A program made the position numbers and the translations under genes. Positions 1 through 7,584 of a stretch of DNA of 20,612 bases are shown here, piece after piece. Position 1 is the first letter of the stretch. The number at the start of each line of letters is the position of its first letter. The notes beneath the pieces were generated by a model. The model was given only the letters and a program-made list of their open reading frames with translations, searched no databases and had not been told where the DNA came from. Source of the stretch: CAYNNP01 sp964398215 (GTDB taxonomy: Bacteria; Planctomycetota; Planctomycetia; Pirellulales; Pirellulaceae); NCBI GenBank assembly GCA_964398215.1, contig CAYNNP010000114.1:1-20612 (forward strand), in the 5' to 3' direction.

Positions 1-40
1 TTGCTCGGTCCGGCCTACACCAAGAGCGCAACTCCAAAAA

Positions 41-133
41 GCGTGAGCGAGGGACAATCAACATTGACTTGGTCCCTCGCTCACGCTCTCACGCTTCGGG
101 TTACCAAAAACCCATGCCTGAGGTAAAAGCGCA
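41..133 (-). repeat. Palindromic intergenic repeat, copy A
   Basis: Positions 41-55 and 72-86 form a perfect 15-bp inverted repeat (core GCGAGGGAC / GTCCCTCGC) around a 16-nt loop. The flank to 133, including TAACCCGAAGCG and CTTTTACCTCAGGCAT read on the minus strand, closely matches 4731-4826, so this is a second copy in opposite orientation. Compared with copy B it has a short duplication (GTGAGAGC) in one arm and lacks the outer part of the other arm. A non-coding repetitive element; I infer a REP/MITE-like origin. I see no coding sequence in 1-201. Confidence 0.8.
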
Positions 134-181
134 GCTTCAAATCTGGCTTTGCTCTGGCCCCGCCTCCTGTGTTCTTGGCAG

Positions 182-194
182 AACGATTATCGTT
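182..194. promoter_or_regulatory. Small palindrome upstream of the decarboxylase gene
   Basis: AACGAT-T-ATCGTT is a perfect 6+6 inverted repeat with a one-base centre, 7 bases before the first possible start codon of the decarboxylase gene. It could be a repressor or activator site, or chance. A TTGGCA at 175-180 precedes it, but no well-spaced -10 box follows, so I do not call a promoter. Confidence 0.2.
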
Positions 195-201
195 ATGAAC
201 A

Positions 202-1839
202 ATGCTCTTGAAAATTGAAAGTGGATGTGCGGGGAAGGATATGAATCGCGAAGAATATGACAAGCTAATCGAAACGTTCTTTCAGTGGGACCAAACAGCG
301 ATCATCGATATCGTCAAGGAACTTCTGAGTGCTGTAGCGGCGGAGGACGCTCAGAATCCAGCTAACGTCATGTCGCAGAACTATGCCACTGCACAGGCGA
401 ACCCAGAAATCCACATGTTGCCTGGCAACCTCAAGGATGCGCGTGACGCGATCTTTCCGTATTTCTGGGGTACGGACAGTTGGAACAGCCCGCTGCATTT
501 GGAGAACGTACGTGGGCCGGCCAACCATGCATCTTTGATTGGTGCGATTGCCTGCCTGCTAAAGAACCCAAACCTTTGCACCGATCGCTACAGCCAACGC
601 AGCAATGAACTCGAAGTCAAAGCGATCACGGCGCTTGCGAATCTGATTTTCTATCACACCAAAGATCCATGGGGCGTGTTCACGATTGGCGGCACGATCT
701 CAAATTTTTATGGCGCCAAAATCGGTGTTGAAAAAGTTGTACCAGGGGCAATGCAAAATGGCATTGGCGGGCAACGTGTTGTCGGGATTTGCTCGGAGGC
801 CAGTCACTACTCGAATCGGACAGTTGCTGGCTGGCTGGGAATTGGCGTGAACAACTTGATCGCGATCGCGACGGACGATCAGTTGTCGATGCGTATGGAT
901 TTGTTGGAAGCAAAGCTTGAGGAACTTTATCAGCAAGACATTCGTGTGGCTTACGTGATTGCGACGTTTGGAACGACCGACGGATTCGGCATTGATGACT
1001 TGGCCGCAATCCGCGAGATCATTGATCGTGTGGCGTTTAAGAACGGGCAACCATCACCGCAATTGCATGTTGATGCAGCGGTCGGTTGGACGCTCACATT
1101 CCTAACTGAATACGATACTCAAACAAATACACTTCAGTTTTCAGAAAACCTGCTCTCGATCGTTCGCCGTGTTCAAAAAGCATGCGAGGGTCTGCGTACG
1201 GTGGATAGCGTAACGATCGACTTTCACAAGATGGGTCGCGGTCACTATCCGTCCAGCGCTTTTATCGTCAACCACCGCGAGGACCTGAAATACTTGGCAC
1301 GCGACGTGAAAGACACCCCGTACTTTTCGGAAGCTGACCCCAGCCGTGATCCAGCGTTGTTCACACTTGAGTGTTCAAGACCGGCGCTTGGTCCCTACAT
1401 CGTGATGGCGTCGTTGAATGGAATCGGTTTGCAAGGTTGGAGGATGCTAGTTGCACGCAGTCTGGAACTTGCCGAACGCCTCAAGCAGGGATTGGAAAAA
1501 CTGGATTACTGCCGCGTCCTGAATCGCGACACCATCGGCCCAGCGGTGAATTGGTGGGTGCTACCCAAGGGCCGCAACGCGAACGAAATTTTCGACAAGA
1601 TGATCTCTGGCCAGTTGCCTGCTGACGAGCAGCAAAAATATTTTCATGAAATACAGCGGCTGAAAGAGAAGCGGGAGAAAATGATCGATCCCGCGATCGA
1701 TGCTCGATTGGGCTATACGACCGACTACGGGTACCGGCCAAATGAGCTCCTGATTCCCGCTTGGAAGGCCGTGATTTTCAACCCTGCAACCAACGAGGAA
1801 ATCATCGATCGAGTGCTGTATAGCATCGAAGAAATGTAG
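202..1839 (+). CDS. PLP-dependent group II amino-acid decarboxylase (glutamate/tyrosine decarboxylase-like)
   Basis: Predicted cytosolic enzyme removing the alpha-carboxyl group of an amino acid with pyridoxal phosphate. Visible fold type I landmarks are the phosphate-binding run FTIGGTISNF (about residues 160-169), the HVDAA motif with the ring-nitrogen Asp at D291, and the Schiff-base lysine K343 in DFHKMGRG. The HKMG form recalls bacterial tyrosine decarboxylases more than the HKYG of GadB, so the substrate (glutamate, aspartate, aromatic) is open. At 545 aa it is longer than GadB (about 466 aa), with a C-terminal extension. The start is uncertain: ATG at 202 has no ribosome site, while ATG at 241 (MNREEYDKL) has GGGGAAGGA just before it, though very close. 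It stands alone, with gyrB downstream on the same strand across a promoter-containing gap. Family assignment is firm, substrate is not. Confidence 0.9.
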   Translation: MLLKIESGCAGKDMNREEYDKLIETFFQWDQTAIIDIVKELLSAVAAEDAQNPANVMSQNYATAQANPEIHMLPGNLKDARDAIFPYFWGTDSWNSPLHLENVRGPANHASLIGAIACLLKNPNLCTDRYSQRSNELEVKAITALANLIFYHTKDPWGVFTIGGTISNFYGAKIGVEKVVPGAMQNGIGGQRVVGICSEASHYSNRTVAGWLGIGVNNLIAIATDDQLSMRMDLLEAKLEELYQQDIRVAYVIATFGTTDGFGIDDLAAIREIIDRVAFKNGQPSPQLHVDAAVGWTLTFLTEYDTQTNTLQFSENLLSIVRRVQKACEGLRTVDSVTIDFHKMGRGHYPSSAFIVNHREDLKYLARDVKDTPYFSEADPSRDPALFTLECSRPALGPYIVMASLNGIGLQGWRMLVARSLELAERLKQGLEKLDYCRVLNRDTIGPAVNWWVLPKGRNANEIFDKMISGQLPADEQQKYFHEIQRLKEKREKMIDPAIDARLGYTTDYGYRPNELLIPAWKAVIFNPATNEEIIDRVLYSIEEM

Positions 1840-1911
1840 TTCCCATCGCCAAGCGTCGAGGCCGATGATTCAAAGTCGGCAGCTTTCGAGGTAATCGTGC
1901 CCAAACGCGCC

Positions 1912-2009
1912 AAAACAGCTGTTTTATTTCTGTTTTGTGCCTGTTTTGACAACCCCCTGGCATCGCAAAAACAGCCCAAAATCGCTATAATGAAAAGCGT
2001 AAAAAACAG
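1912..2009 (+). promoter_or_regulatory. Putative gyrB promoter region with phased CTGTTTT / AAAACAG heptamers
   Basis: A perfect TATAAT lies at 1986-1991 on the gyrB strand. The hexamer 17 bases upstream (1963-1968) is not a recognisable -35 box. Six exact copies of one heptamer occur: AAAACAG at 1912, CTGTTTT at 1919, 1930 and 1941, and AAAACAG at 1968 and 2003. The first two form a 14-bp palindrome and the three CTGTTTT copies are spaced exactly 11 bp apart. They could be operators for a regulator or phased T-tracts giving a bent promoter. Use as the gyrB promoter is inferred from position and the -10 box. Confidence 0.45.
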
Positions 2010-2095
2010 GCGTTTCGCGTTGGCCAAAAATGTCCCCAAAACGGCCGCAAATCAGAGATCAATATGCTTGAGTTTGTGGTCAGCGATGACATGAA

Positions 2096-2141
2096 AATGC
2101 ATCCTTGGTGCATTGGCCTGACATTCCCCCGTTTGTCAGGC
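2096..2141 (+). promoter_or_regulatory. Two tandem hairpins in the gyrB leader
   Basis: AATGCA (2096-2101) pairs with TGCATT (2109-2114) over a 7-nt loop. It is followed at once by GCCTGACA (2116-2123) pairing with TGTCAGGC (2134-2141) over a 10-nt loop. They lie 45-90 bases before the gyrB ATG. Neither has a T-run, so they are not intrinsic terminators. They may be leader RNA structures or a protein-binding dyad. The function is unknown. Confidence 0.35.
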
Positions 2142-2185
2142 TGCCGACGCATTAACGCCGTCACCCCGATCTGCCAAAGGTATTC

Positions 2186-4726
2186 ATGAGCGACGCTCCC
2201 AATCAGGATTCTCCCGAAGACGAAGTCCAGAAAAACATTCCAGAAGCCAGCGAAGAGTACACCGAAAAGGATCTGCAGCACCTTTCGGATTTGGATCACG
2301 TTCGCAAGCGACCTGGGATGTACATCGGTGATACCTACGCGCGCGGTCTGCATCACTTGGTCTACGAAGTCGTTGATAACTCGATCGACGAAGCCATGGC
2401 GGGCTTTGCCAAATCTGTCTCGGTAGCCGTTCACACTGACGGCAGCGTAACGGTAGAAGACGATGGTCGCGGAATACCCGTTTCCGTTCACACGGAATTG
2501 ACCGAGGAGCTGTCTGAAAAGATTGGCCGCGAAGTCAGTACGCTCGAAGGCGTGATGACAGTTTTGAAGTTTGGCGGCAAATTTGAAAAAGGAGCCTATC
2601 AGACTTCAGGTGGTTTGCACGGTGTAGGTGTAACCGTTGTGAACTTCTTAAGCCAATGGGCGAAAGCAGAAGTCATGCGCGATGGTTTCGCATGGTCGCA
2701 GGAATACGAACGCGGCGTTGCGACAGGCCCAGTCTCGAAAGGTCGAACCACCAAGAAGACAGGCACAAAGGTTACTTTCAAAGCTGACAATCAGATCTTT
2801 GAAGTCACCAAGTACAACTTTGATACGCTTCACAAACGGCTTCAGGAATTGGCGTTTTTGAACAGTGGGGTTCGCATCAAGTTTTTGGATGAGCGCAATG
2901 GCGAAGGTGGCGATTTCATCTATGAGCGTGGCATCGTCGAGTTCGTCGAGCACTTGAATCGTGCCAGCGATCCGCTGCATGCTGATGTGATCTACATCGA
3001 AGGCACCAAAGACGGTGTGCAGTTCGAGATTGCTTTGCAGTACAGTGTGGAATACACCGAGAACGTTCAGTCGTATGTGAACAATATTCATACGATCGAA
3101 GGCGGTACCCATGTTTCAGGTTTTCGCAGTGCACTGACGCGGACGCTGAACAATTACGGAAAACGCGAGAATCTATTCGGCAAGACCACGCCGTCAGGTG
3201 ATGACTTTCGCGAAGGTCTGGCTGCAGTTATCAGTGTCCGAGTTCCGGAGCCGCAATTCGAGGGTCAAACGAAAACAAAACTCGGCAATAGCGCTGTCGA
3301 CGGTATCGTCAGCAGCGGTGTTGGCGAACAACTTGCCAAGTACTTGGAAGAAAACCCGCGGGCCGCGAAATCGATCGTGCGCAAGGGTGTCTTGGCTTCT
3401 GAGGCTCGCGAGGCAGCACGCAAGGCAAAGGACCAGATGCGTGCCCGAAAGAATGCGCTTGGTGGTGGTGGCTTGCCCGGAAAGCTTCGCGATTGCATCA
3501 GCAAAAACATGGAAGAGTGCGAAGTCTACCTAGTGGAAGGTGACTCGGCGGGTGGATCCGCCGAAGGTGGCCGGATGCGTCAGTACCAAGCGATCTTGCC
3601 TTTGCGTGGAAAGATCATCAACGCATACAAAAGTCGCGAAGCAAAGGTTCTGGAGAATGCCGAGGTTCAATCAATGATCCAGGCAATCGGGACCGGAATT
3701 GGCGCTGATCAAGACCTTACCAAACGTCGCTACAACAAAGTCATCATCATGACTGACGCGGACGTTGATGGAAGCCACATTCGTACTCTGCTGCTGTGCT
3801 TTTTCTATCGGCAAATGTATGAACTGGTAGCCAAAGGGCACGTTTACGTGGCTCAGCCGCCGCTGTTTCGAGTTCAACACGGAAAGACAAGGTACTACGT
3901 TCAGACCGAAGAGGAGATGAAGACGCAGTTGCAAGAACGCGGTATGAACGATACGTCATTTGAAGCCGAAGATGGTCGTTCGATTGCGAGCGACAAGATG
4001 CGTGAGTTGTGCGTTACTTTGGCTCAAATGGAAGAAGCAATCATCGCGTTGGAACGACGCGGGGTTAGTCTGCGTGCCCATTCGCAACGATTGGATCCAG
4101 TCACGAATAAGCTGCCACCGTTTTTGTTGACCGTTGGCAATATCGAGAATTGGTTCCATGATGAAGCGTCTCTCGAAAAACACTTGTCAGAAAACAATTT
4201 GTCCTTGGACAATGATCATGATGACGGTGACGGCGAGATCGACGACGAAGAACTCCTAGCGGCCAGAGCGGATGCGGAGCAGACAGGAACGGAACTGGCC
4301 CACATGGCCGAACTGCATGAAGTTCGTACGATCAATAGTGGGCTGAAGGATCTGCAGGTACTGGGTTTCGGCATCGACGATTTGATTCCAGCCGATCGCA
4401 CTGGATCCACAACGGCTCGATTCGAGTTGGTTCGGGGTGAGGATGTGCGGCGGCCGATGGAGGACTTGCGAGGGCTGCTGCCAGAAATTCGAGCGGCGGG
4501 TGAAAAAGGACTGACAGTGACTCGCTTTAAAGGGCTGGGTGAAATGAACGCGGAGGAGCTCCGCGAAACAACACTTGACCCAGCCAACCGAACACTCGTT
4601 AAAGTCAACCTCACCGATGCAGGTGCTGCGGACGAAATGTTCCGCCTGCTAATGGGCGATAAAGTCGAACCACGTCGCGAGTTCATTGAAAAACATGCCT
4701 TGGATGTTCGCAACTTGGACGTTTAG
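2186..4726 (+). CDS. gyrB: DNA gyrase subunit B
   Basis: ATPase subunit of the A2B2 DNA gyrase that introduces negative supercoils. The GHKL ATPase half shows KRPGMYIGDT, the Mg/ATP motif EVVDNSIDEA, DDGRGIPV and the ATP-lid TSGGLHGVGVTVVNFLS. The transducer domain follows. The TOPRIM part has EGDSAGGSA (catalytic Glu E451) and DADVDGSHIR (metal Asp at 524-528), then the C-terminal KGLGEMNAEEL and EPRREFIEKHAL ending. The 846 aa compare with 804 in E. coli. A TOPRIM insert is present, with a very acidic stretch around residues 670-690 (DNDHDDGDGEIDDEE). The start at 2186 has AAAGG at good spacing. gyrA is not in the window, nor are recF or dnaN. ParE is the alternative, but length and the long TOPRIM insert favour GyrB. 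Confidence 0.97.
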   Translation: MSDAPNQDSPEDEVQKNIPEASEEYTEKDLQHLSDLDHVRKRPGMYIGDTYARGLHHLVYEVVDNSIDEAMAGFAKSVSVAVHTDGSVTVEDDGRGIPVSVHTELTEELSEKIGREVSTLEGVMTVLKFGGKFEKGAYQTSGGLHGVGVTVVNFLSQWAKAEVMRDGFAWSQEYERGVATGPVSKGRTTKKTGTKVTFKADNQIFEVTKYNFDTLHKRLQELAFLNSGVRIKFLDERNGEGGDFIYERGIVEFVEHLNRASDPLHADVIYIEGTKDGVQFEIALQYSVEYTENVQSYVNNIHTIEGGTHVSGFRSALTRTLNNYGKRENLFGKTTPSGDDFREGLAAVISVRVPEPQFEGQTKTKLGNSAVDGIVSSGVGEQLAKYLEENPRAAKSIVRKGVLASEAREAARKAKDQMRARKNALGGGGLPGKLRDCISKNMEECEVYLVEGDSAGGSAEGGRMRQYQAILPLRGKIINAYKSREAKVLENAEVQSMIQAIGTGIGADQDLTKRRYNKVIIMTDADVDGSHIRTLLLCFFYRQMYELVAKGHVYVAQPPLFRVQHGKTRYYVQTEEEMKTQLQERGMNDTSFEAEDGRSIASDKMRELCVTLAQMEEAIIALERRGVSLRAHSQRLDPVTNKLPPFLLTVGNIENWFHDEASLEKHLSENNLSLDNDHDDGDGEIDDEELLAARADAEQTGTELAHMAELHEVRTINSGLKDLQVLGFGIDDLIPADRTGSTTARFELVRGEDVRRPMEDLRGLLPEIRAAGEKGLTVTRFKGLGEMNAEELRETTLDPANRTLVKVNLTDAGAADEMFRLLMGDKVEPRREFIEKHALDVRNLDV

Positions 4727-4730
4727 CCAT

Positions 4731-4826
4731 TGCGCTTTTACCTCAGGCATTGGTTTTTGGTAACCCGAAGCGCGAGCGAGGGACCGAGTCAATATTGATT
4801 GTCCCTCGCTAACGCTTCGGGTTACC
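4731..4826 (+). repeat. Palindromic intergenic repeat, copy B (long hairpin after gyrB)
   Basis: Left arm 4759-4784 and right arm 4801-4826 pair at 24 of 26 positions around a 16-nt loop. The arm ends are GGTAACCCGAAGCG / CGCTTCGGGTTACC and the core is GCGAGGGAC / GTCCCTCGC. It is the inverted counterpart of copy A at 41-133, and similarity extends outward through TGCGCTTTTACCTCAGGCAT. It begins 4 bases after the gyrB stop, so it could help end or protect the gyrB transcript, though no T-tract follows. The remaining DNA to 5091 holds no gene or repeat I recognise. Confidence 0.85.
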
Positions 4827-5091
4827 AGAAAATCGCAACTTCAAAAGGCGTGTGCCGGCTTAGATGACGGCCTTTCATAAACAATGAACCAACCTGAAAC
4901 CCATTTGCTGTCATCGTATTGTTAGGCATTCGCCAAATTCCTGACAAATTGACCACGCTACCTGCCCACAGGGAACTTTCTGTCTTAATCTTGGTCTGAT
5001 TCTCTGCCGAGTCTCTTGGTTTATGTACCATTTCTCGGTAAGTAAGCCACTCTTTGATTGATACAGCCAAGCTAGGCAGCGGAACGAAAAC

Positions 5092-7575
5092 ATGCGTCGA
5101 ATCACACGGGGAAAAATTGGCAAGCACGTCAAAAACCAATTCTCGTTGGAGCACTTGGAAACGCGTCGTCTATTGGCAGGTGATTCGGGGGTATGTTTTG
5201 AACCACTGGATGACATAACCGTTCAAGTCGGATCGCCGCTTCATATTCCCATCGACGCGTCCGACATTGCCGGTGGTCCCATCACCGTCAGCGTTGATAT
5301 CGAAGACGACGATTTGTTGGAAGGCGTCATCATTGGTGGCAATCGATCCATTCGTATCCAAGTCGACGGATTTGGCGAAATGGTATTCGAACTCTTTGAG
5401 CAGCGCGCACCGCTTCCAACCAGTCGTGTCATTGAACTTGCCGAGTCAGGTTTTTATGACGGCATCGAATTCCATCGCGTCATTGATGACTTTGTGATTC
5501 AAGCTGGCGACCCCACTGGCACTGGCATTGGTGGATCGTTGCTCGGCAATTTTGACGACCAGTTTCATCCCGATTTACAACACAATCGACCGGGAGTTTT
5601 ATCATTCGCCAAAAATGGTGACGACACCAATAATTCTCAGTTTTTTATTACCGAGAGTGCGCAACGTCATCTAGATTTCAACCACAGTGTTTTTGGATTG
5701 TTGGTTGAAGGCGAAGATGTTCGCGATGCGATCAGTGAAGTTGCAACCGACAATTCAACGAGTCCACTTTCGCCAGTCACCATTCAATCCATCGACGTCT
5801 TCCAAGACCTCGAAAACTCTGTCGTGCTGTTGAGCCCGCGCAGCGATGCAATTGGCTCCACAACTGTCACGTTCACCGTTACCAACACTCAAGGCGAAAC
5901 ATTTTCGCAGACTATCGATGTCGACGTCGCAGCTGATACTGCCAACAGCCAACCCTATTTGTTGCCTCTAGACTTGCCAATCTTTGCATCAGAGCAGACA
6001 GCAGAAATTCAACTTAGCAGTTTCGATATCGAAGGCGATCCCGTCGAGTACTCTGCAAGTACAACATCCAGTTCTGCGACCGTCTCGATCGACGATGCCG
6101 GTCTCGTGACCGTGGTGCCAAATGCTGGATTCGAAGGCACCGTGCCCGTGCGCGTTACAGTTCTCGCCGCCGGTTCGACCAATGGAGACTCTGATAACCA
6201 GTTACTGAATGTTGTGTTCTCTGCTACGACTCTGGACCTCCTGGCTGACGATGATTCGGGCGTTGACAATTCTGATGACATTACCAACGAAACATCACCG
6301 ATATTTATCGTCAGTGATGCTCCCATTGGGGAAACGGTCGAGTTGGTTGTTGGCGATCAAATCATCGGTTCTGGAACTGTAAACGGACAAACGACCACGA
6401 TTACCAATGCCACGCTAGATACTTTGGGCGATGGAACTCACCGCGTGTTGGCTCGCACCACAGGTGATCGATCAACCGACTTGGCGACGCTGGATATTAC
6501 ACTCGATACGGCAGCGCCCACTGGTTTTACGGTAGGTACATCCAGGCACGCGGTTGCGGGGCAAGTCTTCCAGTTTGATCTGAATGATCCAGAAGAAGGC
6601 ACTGGGATAACTTACACGTTGATCAATGGCCCATCCGGAGCGATCGTTGATCCAGCTTCCGGATTGCTTCAGTGGTTACCAACTGAAAATCAGTTGGGCG
6701 AACACTCTCTGGAAATTCGTCGATCGGACATAGCTGGAAATGCGATTGATGAAACACTGACAATCAGTGTTTTCGCGGGTCCAATTGCAACCGTGCAACT
6801 CGAAGCCGTTGATTTGAACGGCATTCCAATTGACCAAATCAATGTTGGCGAAGAATTCTTGTTGAACTTGTTTGTGACCGACAACCGCGACTTGGCCAAC
6901 CGAGCTGGGCTGTTTTCTGCTTACGCCGACATTGGGTTTGACGAGGCGTTTGTCAGTGCTCTGCCAGTTCCCGTTGAATACCATGGCGATTTCAATATCG
7001 CACAAAGCGCGACACTTTTAACAGGAATGATCGACGAACTTGGTGCGTCATCCGATCAGTTCACCCCTTCGTTCCAAGCCACCGTGTTGGTCGCCACCGT
7101 GCGAATGATCGCTAACGAAGCGGGCAACATCACCATCACAAGTTCGGCTGCTACCAGCGAATTCCTGGCCTACAACCTAGACGACGTGCTGTTGCCAAGT
7201 GAAATCGAATTCACGTCGATTGACCTAAGTGTCTTCGATCCAGATTTTCATCGTGAAAGCAATCCGTTCGACGTCGATGGCAATGGCAGTGTCACAGCGC
7301 TTGATGCGTTGATCGTCATCAATGTCATTGGAGAAGCCGGCCAAGTGATCCCGCTCGATTCACCACTCGCCGAAATTCTGCGGCCTGAATTCGCGTACAA
7401 CGTCGCCAGAGATGGTCAGATCAGCGCGCTGGATGCACTCCGCGTGATCAACTTCTTGGCAGAGCAAACAGTTCCCGAAGCAGAACTGATTCCAATGTCG
7501 CTACTGGATGACGAAAATGAAAATCTAGAACGAATTTTGGACGAGCTCGGTCTAGCTCTTGCGGGGCTTGGGTGA
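5092..7575 (+). CDS. Secreted multidomain protein: cyclophilin-type prolyl isomerase, Ig/cadherin-like repeats, dockerin-like C-terminus
   Basis: Large exported protein of 827 aa. Residues about 18-31 (FSLEHLETRRLLAG) match the planctomycete N-terminal LExRxLL sorting motif, used in place of a classical signal peptide. Residues about 85-215 are a cyclophilin domain: FHRV with catalytic R129, FVIQAGDPTGTG, NNSQFFIT and FNHSVFG are canonical, so peptidyl-prolyl cis-trans isomerase activity is plausible. Residues 240-560 look like beta-sandwich repeats, including a putative Ig/cadherin-like module ending GEHSLEIRRSD. A cohesin-binding-like beta region follows. Around 723-800 are two dockerin type I-like calcium repeats, DVDGNGSVTALDALIVIN and ARDGQISALDALRVINFL. 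The stop codon lies 9 bases from that of the convergent SGNH gene. The role is probably folding or assembly at the cell surface; the partner is unknown. Confidence 0.9.
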   Translation: MRRITRGKIGKHVKNQFSLEHLETRRLLAGDSGVCFEPLDDITVQVGSPLHIPIDASDIAGGPITVSVDIEDDDLLEGVIIGGNRSIRIQVDGFGEMVFELFEQRAPLPTSRVIELAESGFYDGIEFHRVIDDFVIQAGDPTGTGIGGSLLGNFDDQFHPDLQHNRPGVLSFAKNGDDTNNSQFFITESAQRHLDFNHSVFGLLVEGEDVRDAISEVATDNSTSPLSPVTIQSIDVFQDLENSVVLLSPRSDAIGSTTVTFTVTNTQGETFSQTIDVDVAADTANSQPYLLPLDLPIFASEQTAEIQLSSFDIEGDPVEYSASTTSSSATVSIDDAGLVTVVPNAGFEGTVPVRVTVLAAGSTNGDSDNQLLNVVFSATTLDLLADDDSGVDNSDDITNETSPIFIVSDAPIGETVELVVGDQIIGSGTVNGQTTTITNATLDTLGDGTHRVLARTTGDRSTDLATLDITLDTAAPTGFTVGTSRHAVAGQVFQFDLNDPEEGTGITYTLINGPSGAIVDPASGLLQWLPTENQLGEHSLEIRRSDIAGNAIDETLTISVFAGPIATVQLEAVDLNGIPIDQINVGEEFLLNLFVTDNRDLANRAGLFSAYADIGFDEAFVSALPVPVEYHGDFNIAQSATLLTGMIDELGASSDQFTPSFQATVLVATVRMIANEAGNITITSSAATSEFLAYNLDDVLLPSEIEFTSIDLSVFDPDFHRESNPFDVDGNGSVTALDALIVINVIGEAGQVIPLDSPLAEILRPEFAYNVARDGQISALDALRVINFLAEQTVPEAELIPMSLLDDENENLERILDELGLALAGLG

Positions 7576-7584
7576 TCCACTCGG

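Noticed and set aside
1946..1951. TTGACA as the -35 box for TATAAT at 1986
   Set aside because: The spacer would be 34 bp, far beyond 16-18 bp. The TTGACA is formed partly by one of the CTGTTTT heptamers.
4216..4713. Minus-strand Ser/Arg-rich 165-codon frame within gyrB
   Set aside because: Antisense shadow of the conserved GyrB C-terminal coding region.
4822..5154. Minus-strand 110-codon frame after gyrB
   Set aside because: It begins inside the coding start of the cyclophilin gene and ends in the palindromic repeat; no recognisable protein features.
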